A model generated the notes under the pieces. That model ran no database searches. It was given only the letters and a program-made list of their open reading frames with translations, and was not told the DNA's origin. The position numbers were made by a program, and so were the translations under genes. Positions 16,733-24,396 of a stretch of DNA of 64,000 nucleotides are shown one piece after another (the stretch's first letter is position 1; every line of letters starts with the position of its first letter). Source of the DNA: Streptomyces hiroshimensis (GTDB lineage Bacteria > Actinomycetota > Actinomycetes > Streptomycetales > Streptomycetaceae); NCBI RefSeq assembly GCF_014650335.1, contig NZ_BMUT01000006.1, positions 371,959 through 435,958 on the forward strand. Direction: 5' to 3'.

Positions 16733-18343
16733 TCAGGCCCGTATCCCCGACACCTCCGCCAGGTACGCCCGTACGTCCGCCGCGTCGTCCGTGGCCAGCC
16801 CGACATAGCCGTCCGGGCGGACCAGGAACAGCCCCGAGCCGTACGCCGCCTTGGCGTGGCCGCCGGTATCGATCAGATCCGGGGCGGCCCCGCCGATCCG
16901 GTACGTACGGACCCACTCCGCGTCCGCCACCGCCGCCGCGTCCGGCCCGCCCACGGCCTCCGCCCCGGTGAGGTCCAACAGGGTGAAGTGCGGGCCCCGG
17001 AAGGCGTCGAACAGGCTGAACGGCGCGCCCGAGGCGTCGGTGCAGGGTGCGTCGGGCGCCCGGTCACCCGCCCGCAGCCCGTCCTCCGGCAGATCCCGGC
17101 GCAGCTCGCGGGCCAGCGGGCCCGTCCGGTAGTTGAGGGTGAGCTGGTGGGTCTCCTTGCCGCGCCGTGACATGCCCCGCTCGAAGCCGACGTTGCGGTC
17201 CTGCCCGTGGACGCGGGTGCTCAGCTCCAGCACGCCGGCGGCCACCTGCATGCGCTCGGTGTCGTACGTGTCGAGCAGGGCGTCCGGCGCGCCGTGCCGC
17301 AGGACGGCGCCGAGCTTCCAGCCGAGGTTGTAGGCGTCCTGCAGGCTGGTGTTGAGCCCCTGCCCGCCGGCGGGGGAGTGGATGTGGGCCGCATCCCCCG
17401 CGAGGAAGACCCGGCCGGAGCGGAAGCGCGCGGCCATGCCGGCCTTCGGCTGGAAGGACGACGCCCAGATGACCTCCTCGGGCAAGAGGCCGGTGAGCCC
17501 CGTGCGCTCGGCGATGAGCCGGGTCAGGGCCTCGGGCGTGGCGTCGCGCGCCGGGTCCGGCGTGTACGAGGTGTCGGCCCAGAAGGCCATGACCTGGATG
17601 GTGTCCGTCGTGAGCTCCAGCGGGCGCAGGCCGAGGAGCCCGCCGGGGGCGGTGGTCCACATGTGCCAGTGGCCGCGGTCGATCCCCGCGCGCTCGAAGC
17701 CGGTCATCCGCACGTCGGCGACCATCGCATGGCGCTCGTCGACGACGTCGACCTCGAAGGGCACGCCGAGCGCCTTCCGCACGGCGCTGCGCCCGCCGTC
17801 CGACGCGACGAGATAGCCGGCCCGCACCGTCTCCACCCTGCCGTCGGCGTGCCGCAGCTCGGCCGTGACGCCGTGCTCGTCCTGCGTGAAGCCCGTCAGG
17901 GCGGTGTTGAAGTCCACCCGGCCGCCCAGCTCTTCGAGGCGCTCGTACAGCACCTCCACCGTGCGCCACTGGGGGCACATCATCGTATTCGGGTAGGGCA
18001 CGCCGGGCGAGGGGTCGCCGGGCTCGACGAGGGACCACTCGCGCCCGCGCTCGGTGCCCTCCCACGACTGCACGGGCGGGATGGGTCCGGCCGAGGCGAG
18101 CAGGGCCGTGATGGCCCCGAGGTCGTCCATCACCTCCAGGCTGCGCGGCTGGAGGCCCGTGCCGCGCGAGCCGGGGAAGCCGCGCGCCTCCTGCTCGACG
18201 AGCCGGTGGCGGATGCCGCGCCGCGTCAGGTCGATGGCGAGGACGAGGCCGGTGGGCCCGGCGCCGGCGATGAGTACTTCGGTCTCGGTCCCGGTCTCGG
18301 TGAATACACCGGTGGACACATCGGTGGATGCAGGCATGGCCAT
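16733..18343 (-). CDS. FAD-dependent aromatic monooxygenase
   Basis: 536 residues, class A flavin hydroxylase. GxGxxG FAD site at residues about 26-31 (LIAGAGPTGLVLAIDL), the DG motif VASDGGRSAVRKALG near 175, and the second FAD motif GRVFLAGDAAHIHSPAGGQGLNTSLQDAYNLGWKL near 300. The C-terminal thioredoxin-like domain (after about 410) is as in the PheA/MhpA/PgaE type. It uses NAD(P)H and O2 to hydroxylate aromatic rings; the substrate may be a xenobiotic such as rifampicin or an aromatic polyketide. A TetR regulator is divergent from it, with paired operators between them, suggesting substrate-inducible expression. Confidence 0.9.
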   Translation of the reverse strand: MAMPASTDVSTGVFTETGTETEVLIAGAGPTGLVLAIDLTRRGIRHRLVEQEARGFPGSRGTGLQPRSLEVMDDLGAITALLASAGPIPPVQSWEGTERGREWSLVEPGDPSPGVPYPNTMMCPQWRTVEVLYERLEELGGRVDFNTALTGFTQDEHGVTAELRHADGRVETVRAGYLVASDGGRSAVRKALGVPFEVDVVDERHAMVADVRMTGFERAGIDRGHWHMWTTAPGGLLGLRPLELTTDTIQVMAFWADTSYTPDPARDATPEALTRLIAERTGLTGLLPEEVIWASSFQPKAGMAARFRSGRVFLAGDAAHIHSPAGGQGLNTSLQDAYNLGWKLGAVLRHGAPDALLDTYDTERMQVAAGVLELSTRVHGQDRNVGFERGMSRRGKETHQLTLNYRTGPLARELRRDLPEDGLRAGDRAPDAPCTDASGAPFSLFDAFRGPHFTLLDLTGAEAVGGPDAAAVADAEWVRTYRIGGAAPDLIDTGGHAKAAYGSGLFLVRPDGYVGLATDDAADVRAYLAEVSGIRA

Positions 18344-18357
18344 GCGATCCGCCCCCC

Positions 18358-18407
18358 TTAACGTCGTTAAGTACGTTGCCCCCCCAGGGTGAACTGAACG
18401 TTGTTAA
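18358..18407. promoter_or_regulatory. Paired 13-bp operators between monooxygenase and TetR genes
   Basis: TTAACGTCGTTAA (18358-18370, perfect palindrome around a central T) and TGAACGTTGTTAA (18395-18407) share TnAACGTyGTTAA and stand 37 bp apart in the short divergent promoter region. They are the obvious binding sites for the TetR-family protein encoded at 18417; the second site ends nine bases before its start codon. Confidence 0.7.
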
Positions 18408-18416
18408 GCTGTCAAG

Positions 18417-19085
18417 GTGGCAACTCGCATCGACCGTGCCCAAGTGGCCGAAACCGCCCTCCGCCTGCTCAACGAGGTGGGCCTCGAAGGCCTGACCCTG
18501 CGCAGGATCGCCCAGGAGCTGGGCGTCCAGGCCCCGGCCCTCTACTGGCACTTCAAGAACAAGCAGGAGCTGCTCGACGAGGTGGCCACCGAGATGTTCC
18601 GGCGCATGAGCGGATCCCTCACCGCCGTCGACACCAGCACGTGGCAGGAGTTCCTGACCGGCTCGGCCCGCGTGATCCGCAACTTCCTGCTCGGCTACCG
18701 CGACGGTGCCAAGGTCTACAGCGGCACGCGCTTCAGGGGTGTCGGCTACGCGAGCCCGGTGGAGGGGATGATGCGGGTGATCGTGGACGCGGGCTTCACC
18801 CCGAAGGCCGCCGCCCGCGCCTGGTTCACGATCAACACGTACACGATGGGGTACGTGATCGAGGAGCAGTCCGTCTACCCCATCCCCGGCAGCGGCGAGC
18901 GCGACCCCGCGTACGAACTGGCGGAGCGTGCCCGGAAGCTGGAGGGCTATCCCCTGGCCATAGAGGCCGGAGAGGTGTTCTTCAACGATCTCGACGCCGG
19001 CTTCGAGGACGGCCTGCACGCCGTCGTCGCCGGCATCGAGGCGACGCTGCTACCGCCGTCCGGCGGGCCCGCCGGGGTCGAGTGA
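18417..19085 (+). CDS. TetR-family repressor
   Basis: 222 residues from GTG 18417. The N-terminal helix-turn-helix (RAQVAETALRLLNEVGLEGLTLRRIAQELGVQAPALYWHFKNKQELL, about residues 6-52) has the TetR(B)-like recognition stretch PALYWHFKNK, and the remainder is the TetR_C ligand domain. It is divergent from the flavin monooxygenase, much like tetX/otrX-type detoxification pairs, and probably represses both genes through the TTAAC-n3-GTTAA sites. The last 36 bp overlap the end of the convergent acyltransferase gene. Confidence 0.9.
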   Translation: MATRIDRAQVAETALRLLNEVGLEGLTLRRIAQELGVQAPALYWHFKNKQELLDEVATEMFRRMSGSLTAVDTSTWQEFLTGSARVIRNFLLGYRDGAKVYSGTRFRGVGYASPVEGMMRVIVDAGFTPKAAARAWFTINTYTMGYVIEEQSVYPIPGSGERDPAYELAERARKLEGYPLAIEAGEVFFNDLDAGFEDGLHAVVAGIEATLLPPSGGPAGVE

Positions 19086-20198
19086 CCTGCGCAGTACGGG
19101 CGTGAGCCGCCGCTCCACGCCGCGGTGCAGCAGCCAGGCCAGGCCCAGCATCAGGGCGACGGTCAGGCCCAGCGTCGCGTACGAGGGGATGCGCAGGCTG
19201 CGGTGCAGGGCGCCGATCACCACCCACCCCAGGTGCTCGTGCACGAGGTAGAAGGGGTACGTCAGCGCGCCTGCGACCGTCAGCCAGCGCCGGTTCATCC
19301 AGCCGAGCCTGCCCAGCGCGACGGCCGCGACGGCCGCGTACCCGAGCGCCACGACGGCGACGATCACGTACGGGGAACGGTACGAGAAGTAGTGCGGGTT
19401 CGGCGGGTGCCACAGCCCCGCCACCGCGTAGTGCTGCCCCACCAGGAAGCTCACGGCGACGATCCCCCAGTGCAGGAGGTCGTGCCCGAAGCGGTGGATC
19501 AGGTACAGGCCGATGCCGCCGATGAAGTACGACGAGTACTCCGGCATCACCACGACCCGCAGGAACTCCACGTGCGAGGCGGTCGTCACCACGGTCGCCA
19601 GCGTCCACACCGCGCAGAACAGCACCACGCGGCGCCGCGTCGCCCCCGGCAGCACCACGAACAGCGCGAAGAGCGCGTAGAACCGCAGCTCCGCCCAGAG
19701 CGTCCAGCACACCCCCAGCACGCGCTGCGCGCCCACCGGCTGCTGCAGCATCGTCAGGTTCACGAGGGTGTCGCTGAACGAGACCGTCTTGTACGTGACC
19801 CACGGCAGCGCGAACGCGACGGTGACCAGCAGGATCGCCGCCCAGTAGGCGGGATAGAGGCGGGCGGCGCGGGAGGCGAAGAAGGAGCGCAGGGGGCGTC
19901 CCCAGCCGCTCATGCAGATCACGAAGCCGCTGATCACGAAGAAGATCTCGACGCCGAGACAGCCGTAGGCGAACGCACCCGACAGGGTGGGGAATTCATG
20001 CCGCGGCGAGACGCCCCAGGCGCGGCTGACATCGCCGTCCCGGCCGCCGTAGTGGTACAGCGCGACCATCAGCGCGGCTATCAGGCGCAGGCCGTCGAGG
20101 GCGCGGAGGCGGCTGCCGCCGCCCGGGGTTTCCTGTAAGGGCTTCGGCTGCCCGTCAGGGGCCTCTCGGCGCTGCCGGGGGAGTGCCGGGGCCGTCAT
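19050..20198 (-). CDS. Acyltransferase_3 family membrane O-acyltransferase
   Basis: 382 residues, with about ten membrane helices. The family signature appears at the N-terminus: RALDGLRLIAALMVALYHY (catalytic His in the first helix), GVEIFFVISGFVI, RAARLYPAYWAAI. Such proteins O-acetylate or O-succinylate surface polysaccharides, glycopeptides or antibiotics. It starts in a 4-bp overlap with the polysialyltransferase-like gene upstream, so it most likely modifies the glycopolymer made by this cluster. Its 3' end overlaps the convergent TetR gene by 36 bp. Confidence 0.88.
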   Translation of the reverse strand: MTAPALPRQRREAPDGQPKPLQETPGGGSRLRALDGLRLIAALMVALYHYGGRDGDVSRAWGVSPRHEFPTLSGAFAYGCLGVEIFFVISGFVICMSGWGRPLRSFFASRAARLYPAYWAAILLVTVAFALPWVTYKTVSFSDTLVNLTMLQQPVGAQRVLGVCWTLWAELRFYALFALFVVLPGATRRRVVLFCAVWTLATVVTTASHVEFLRVVVMPEYSSYFIGGIGLYLIHRFGHDLLHWGIVAVSFLVGQHYAVAGLWHPPNPHYFSYRSPYVIVAVVALGYAAVAAVALGRLGWMNRRWLTVAGALTYPFYLVHEHLGWVVIGALHRSLRIPSYATLGLTVALMLGLAWLLHRGVERRLTPVLRRSLDPGGPAGRR

Positions 20199-21574
20199 GT
20201 CGTCACCTTCGTTTTGGCCGGTGCCTTCGCCTTGGTCAGGCGCCGCTGCAGGGCCCGCGCCCTCCGGGCGACCCTCCGTACGGTCGGGTTGCGCGGGAGG
20301 AAGGACAGCTGGGACGGGATCGCGCCGGGGAGCGCCAGGGCGGTGAGGCGGCGGCGCTTGAAGTAGCGGCGGGTGCGGGGGGTGAGGTGGGTGGTGAGGT
20401 AGCGCTCGGCGGCGGTGCGGAGGCCGGGGTAGATCTGGGGTTGCATGGCGAAGCCGACCGCGGCCAGGAGGTCGTTGAGATCGGCTTGCTCACCGTTGTC
20501 GGCCGGCGAGGCTTCAAGCGGGGGCAGTGTGGCGTCCACCAAGGTCACCGGCACCCGGTTGCTGTTCTGGTACGGGCTCAGGCGTTCCAGGAGGAGGTCC
20601 GTGCCCGTGTGTGCCGCCGGGAGGCCGTAGAAGGCCGTCGCCGTCACCAGCGCCGTCGAGAAGCAGCCGGCCACCAGTGCCGGGCGCAGCCGCTGGTAGG
20701 CGACCTCGGCCAGGACGGGTGCGTCGAGGACCGTCAGGCCGACGCCGAGCCGCCCGGCCTCCTCCTCCAGCATCCGCGACCAGCGGGCCGGCGCCGCCGG
20801 ATGGGGCTTGAAGACGAGCTCGCGGTGCCCGCGCCCGGCCGCGCCGCGCAGCATGCGCACGTGCAGCCGCTCCTCCTCCTCGGGGGTGAGGATGTCGAGC
20901 GCCGACAAGTACTGGCCGAGCAGGAGCGCGGCGCCCTCGGGGGCGTCGAGGGCGGGTGCGGCGTCGGCGAGTTCGGCCAGCACCTTGGTGAAGACCTCCG
21001 TGGGGACGATCTCCGGTGCGACGCCGAACTCCGAGAGCAGCAGCGGCCGCAGGCCGGGCACGAGGTCGAGGTGGAGCAGCCGGCCGACGCGGGTGCCGAT
21101 CAGCGGGTCGAGCTTGTTGCGGGTGGGGCCGTAGCTCATCAGCCCGTCGGCGTAGAGGTCCAAGGGGGCGTCGGGGAAGCACTGGACGATCGCGAGCGCG
21201 GGGCTGACCTGGAGGGACTCGACGGCGAGGGAGACGTCGTCATCACCGAGGCCCCACAGGAGCCGCAGGTGCCGCTCCCACAGGGGCGCGTCGTCCGGGC
21301 GGGGCGACCAGCCGGACGGGTGGAAGGGGCGGACGGCCTCGTTCCAGGACAGGACGCCGTCGAAGCGGGTGCGCAGCCGCTCGAAGCCGGGGGCCTCGTC
21401 CAGGGCCGGGGTGGTCTCGGGGACGGCCGCGGTGTTGGCGACGAGCAGCAGCCGGCGGTCGGCGGGGGTGAAGCACCCGGCGTCCAGGGCGGCGGCGAGC
21501 GTCGCGGCGCCGTACAGCGTGGAGGCGAGGAAGATCTGCGTGCGGCGGCGCGGGGGAGGGGGGAGCGCGGGCAT
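20195..21574 (-). CDS. Polysialyltransferase-family glycosyltransferase
   Basis: 459 residues. Motifs of the alpha-2,8-polysialyltransferase-like family are present: QIFLASTLYGAATLAAAL at the N-terminus, YADGLMSYGPTRNKLD (acceptor/donor region near 165), RELVFKPHPAAPARW (the His-Pro HP motif near 270), and GCFSTALVTATAFYGL (Ser-Thr motif near 320). These enzymes use CMP-activated nonulosonates. It is between a GT2 gene (1-bp TGATG-type overlap) and an acyltransferase gene (ATGA overlap), facing the NeuB/CMP-synthetase arm. It probably polymerises or caps a sialic acid- or Kdn-containing wall polymer. Confidence 0.82.
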   Translation of the reverse strand: MPALPPPPRRRTQIFLASTLYGAATLAAALDAGCFTPADRRLLLVANTAAVPETTPALDEAPGFERLRTRFDGVLSWNEAVRPFHPSGWSPRPDDAPLWERHLRLLWGLGDDDVSLAVESLQVSPALAIVQCFPDAPLDLYADGLMSYGPTRNKLDPLIGTRVGRLLHLDLVPGLRPLLLSEFGVAPEIVPTEVFTKVLAELADAAPALDAPEGAALLLGQYLSALDILTPEEEERLHVRMLRGAAGRGHRELVFKPHPAAPARWSRMLEEEAGRLGVGLTVLDAPVLAEVAYQRLRPALVAGCFSTALVTATAFYGLPAAHTGTDLLLERLSPYQNSNRVPVTLVDATLPPLEASPADNGEQADLNDLLAAVGFAMQPQIYPGLRTAAERYLTTHLTPRTRRYFKRRRLTALALPGAIPSQLSFLPRNPTVRRVARRARALQRRLTKAKAPAKTKVTT

Positions 21575-22593
21575 CAGGCGGCCGCCCCGGAACGGCCAGG
21601 AGCTCCGGAAGTGCCTGAGGCCCCGGCTCCCGCCCCGGCCGGCCGTCGCCTCAGCCTCCGCAAGCGGATCGCGCGGTCGTAGTCCATGGAATTCACGGCG
21701 TCCTTGACGAGTTCCGGTGGCAGGCGGCGCAGTGCGGCTGCGCTCTTCGTACGCAATGCGCGGGCCACCTGGGGCTCAAAACGTTCGATATTCATCAGGT
21801 GATGGGCGATGATTGCGCAATATGTTCGAACGGCTTTGGGGAGGAATTCTTCCGCATTCTCGTCCCGGGTCGTCTCCTCGATGACCTGATCGAATGCGCG
21901 CAGGAAATCGAGCTGGCGTACGTCCCCGATCTGGGTGAGTGAAGTGGCGACCCCGCGCCGGTAGAAGACGCCCAGCAGTCCGGCGACCGCGAAAGTGCGC
22001 GCCTCGCGGTGCAGGCGCCAGATCCAGGGCCGGTCCTCGGCGGTGCGCAGGCCGTCGGTGAAGTGCAGCAATCCGGCGTCCAGCAGCCGCCGGTGGTAGA
22101 TGCCGGCCCAGGCGTACGGATAGTCGACGGACGTCGAGCGGTCCGCCGGCAGGATCGCGCTGCGGGGGTCCAGCACCACCCCGCGGCGGCCGTGCGGCAC
22201 GCGCTGCACGGTGCGGGTGCGGCCGGTGCACTGCACGTGGTCCGTGCGGACGAAGTCGACGTCCAGCTCCTCGATGAACGCGAGGAGCCGTTCGTAGTGG
22301 CCGGGCGCGAGCCAGTCGTCGCCGTCCAGAAAGGTCAGGTACTCGCCGCGCGCGGCGTCCAGCCCGGTGTTGCGGGCGGTGGCGAGGCCGCCGTTGCGCT
22401 CGTGGCGCACGACCACGGCCCCCGGCAGCTCGCGCCCGGCGCGCTCCAGCAGCGCCGGCGTGCCGTCGGTCGAACGGTCGTCCACGAGAATGAATTCGAA
22501 ATCCTCACGGGCATTCGCACGCAGACTCCTCAGCGCATCGGGCGCAAAGGTCTGAACATTGAAGAACGGGACGATGACGGAGAGCTTGACCAC
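21574..22593 (-). CDS. GT2-family glycosyltransferase
   Basis: 339 residues starting at GTG 22593 (VVKLSVIVPFFNVQTF), chosen because the GT-A fold begins at once. The nucleotide-sugar motifs are clear: LVDDRSTDGTP near 35, GLATARNTGLDAARGEYLTFLDGDDWLAPG (DxD near 95), and AEDRPWIWRLH near 195. A C-terminal helical region ends in an Ala/Gly-rich tail. It has the look of teichoic-acid or capsule glycosyltransferases and is the first gene of the leftward arm, divergent from the DUF6716-type gene across a 187-bp region. Confidence 0.88.
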   Translation of the reverse strand: MVKLSVIVPFFNVQTFAPDALRSLRANAREDFEFILVDDRSTDGTPALLERAGRELPGAVVVRHERNGGLATARNTGLDAARGEYLTFLDGDDWLAPGHYERLLAFIEELDVDFVRTDHVQCTGRTRTVQRVPHGRRGVVLDPRSAILPADRSTSVDYPYAWAGIYHRRLLDAGLLHFTDGLRTAEDRPWIWRLHREARTFAVAGLLGVFYRRGVATSLTQIGDVRQLDFLRAFDQVIEETTRDENAEEFLPKAVRTYCAIIAHHLMNIERFEPQVARALRTKSAAALRRLPPELVKDAVNSMDYDRAIRLRRLRRRPAGAGAGASGTSGAPGRSGAAA

Positions 22594-22780
22594 CCCGGCG
22601 ACATTAGGCGGCCCCCCGGCATTCGTCTTGTCCGCGGGCGGGCGCGGAGGTGAACGAAGCGCGGCGGAATGATGAACCCGCCCCGCCCCCGGGCCGATTC
22701 GCCGATCGTCGGTGTGCTGTTTACCGGCTGTTGCCCTCGCGTTGGGCAACGAAACGGAATGGATTTCTATCGTCGGCGAC

Positions 22781-24250
22781 GTGCCATCACGTACCGAACC
22801 TTCGCTGCGGATCGCCGTGCTCGCCGACTCCGACACCCGGTGGAAATGGGGGGCGCTCACCGCGCACCGCCTCGCCCCGGGCGCACGGCTCGACGGCCGC
22901 CTCCTGAGGGGTCGCGCGACCCCCACCGCCCGCCAGCTCACCGAGGTGGGCGTGGCCGCGGCGGAGATCGGCGAGGTCACCGGGACGGAATTCGTCCGCT
23001 CGGCCGGCCGCGACCGGTACGACGTCGTCGTGCTCGCCTGCGTCGGCGGCGCCGTCCAGGCCATGCTGCACGGCCTCGCCGCGGCCTGGGAAGGCGACCC
23101 CGAACCCCGCAGGCCCGTCGTGGTGACCGGCTACGTGGGCGTCGTCTACGAGAAGCTCACCGACGGGCTGCTGCTGCGCCACGGCGCGGACCTCGTCCTC
23201 GCCAACTCCCCGCACGACGCGGACCGTTTCCGCGAGGTCTACGAGGGGGTGGGCGCGGACGCGGACTGCGTCACCGAGTGGGCGCTGCCGTTCCTCGGTG
23301 ACCGGGCTGGCCGGGCTGACCGGGCCGACCGGCACGACGCCGCCACCCGCGATCAAGTGCGGCCGTTCACCGTCGTGTTCGCCGCCCAGCCCTCCGTGCC
23401 GGAGAGCCGTGCCGACCGCGTCTACCTGCTGCGGCGCGCCGTCGCGCACGCCCGGGCGCACCCGGCGCGCGAGGTGCTCATCAAACTCCGCAGCAAGCCC
23501 GGGGAACACACCACACACATCGAGGAACTCCCGTACCAGAAGCTCGCCCTGCGCCTGCCCGGCGGACTCCCTCCCAACTGCCGCCTGGTCTACGGGCACA
23601 TGGGGGACGTCCTCGACCGCACCGACCTCCTGGTCACCGTGAGTTCCACCGCGGCCCTGGAGTCCCTCCACCGCGGGATCCCCACCGCCGTCCTCACCGA
23701 CCTCGGCATCCGCGAGGCCCTCGGCAACCACCACTTCCTCGGCTCGGGGTGCCTAGCCTCCTGGGACCGGCTCGACGCAGGCCACCTGCCCGAGGCCGAT
23801 CCGGAGTGGGCCGCCCGCCAGGGCGTCCCCTCCGACGGCTACGAATCCGGCTCCGGCCCGGGCTACGGCTCCGGCCCGGGCTACGGCTCCGGCCCGGGCT
23901 CGGGATCCGGCCCTGCCTCCGGCTCCGGCCCCGGCCCCAGCTCCGGCTCCGGGGAGGCCGTCTTCGCCGCCGCCCGGCAGCGCGTCGCGGACCTCGCGGC
24001 CCGGCCCGTCCTCCCGCCCCTCGCCCCGTACTACACCGCAGCCACCGCACCCGGGTACCTCCCCGCCGTCCTCGCCCGCCACGGCCTCGACCACCGGGGC
24101 CGGCCCCTTCCCGGCCGGGCGGGAGCACCCCGCGAGGAGAGCGCCCTGCGCCGCGCGGGCCGCGCCGCCCTGCGCGACGCGGCCCGCGGCGCCTACCGCC
24201 ACGGCGTCCAGCGGGTGGCTCCGCTGATCCGCCGAGCGGGGGAGCTGTGA
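22781..24250 (+). CDS. Putative glycosyltransferase (DUF6716-type) of the nonulosonate cluster
   Basis: 489 residues from GTG 22781 (VPSRTEPSLRIAVLADSDTRWKWGALTAHRL), with no clear ribosome-binding site, so the start is tentative. A Rossmann-type GT-B layout can be seen: YDVVVLACVGGAVQAML, VVVTGYVGVVYEKLTDGLLLR, VLIKLRSKPGEHTTHIEELPYQ, and LVTVSSTAALESLHRGIP. Streptomyces proteins like this are labelled DUF6716 putative glycosyltransferase. Around residues 355-390 sits a Gly-Ser-Pro-Tyr low-complexity insert from an 18-bp repeat. The stop overlaps (GTGA) a GTG that may start the next gene. Confidence 0.75.
   Translation: MPSRTEPSLRIAVLADSDTRWKWGALTAHRLAPGARLDGRLLRGRATPTARQLTEVGVAAAEIGEVTGTEFVRSAGRDRYDVVVLACVGGAVQAMLHGLAAAWEGDPEPRRPVVVTGYVGVVYEKLTDGLLLRHGADLVLANSPHDADRFREVYEGVGADADCVTEWALPFLGDRAGRADRADRHDAATRDQVRPFTVVFAAQPSVPESRADRVYLLRRAVAHARAHPAREVLIKLRSKPGEHTTHIEELPYQKLALRLPGGLPPNCRLVYGHMGDVLDRTDLLVTVSSTAALESLHRGIPTAVLTDLGIREALGNHHFLGSGCLASWDRLDAGHLPEADPEWAARQGVPSDGYESGSGPGYGSGPGYGSGPGSGSGPASGSGPGPSSGSGEAVFAAARQRVADLAARPVLPPLAPYYTAATAPGYLPAVLARHGLDHRGRPLPGRAGAPREESALRRAGRAALRDAARGAYRHGVQRVAPLIRRAGEL
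23849..23902 (+). repeat. 18-bp tandem repeat, three copies
   Basis: GGCTCCGGCCCGGGCTAC occurs twice exactly and once with two end changes, encoding (GSGPGY)n within the DUF6716-type gene. A longer degenerate Gly-Ser-rich tract follows to about 23955. Confidence 0.85.
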
Positions 24251-24269
24251 CCGCCGAAGCCCACGCCCC

Positions 24270-24377
24270 GAACACCACGAACACTCCGAACACCACGAAC
24301 AACCCGAACACCCGGAACACCCGGAACACCCGGAACACCCGGAACACCCGGAACACCCGGAACACCCGGAACACCCG
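24270..24377 (+). repeat. 9-bp tandem repeat, twelve copies, at the 5' end of the CMP-sugar synthetase gene
   Basis: Eight exact copies of GAACACCCG (24306-24377) are preceded by four degenerate ones (from 24270). In the frame of the downstream gene they read Asn-Thr-Arg repeats after Pro-Asn-Thr units. They lie between the GTG that overlaps the previous stop (24247) and the ATG with a good ribosome-binding site (24397), so they are either a spacer or a 50-residue N-terminal extension. Confidence 0.92.
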
Positions 24378-24396
24378 GATACGCAAGGAGCCCGTC

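Noticed and set aside
14314..16806. 830-residue minus-strand frame opposite gntP
   Set aside because: Composition (Asp/Gly/Arg/Gln repeats) and lack of domains show an antisense shadow of the permease gene.
24306..24377. CRISPR array
   Set aside because: The repeat is only 9 bp with no spacers and no cas genes nearby; it is a simple tandem repeat.
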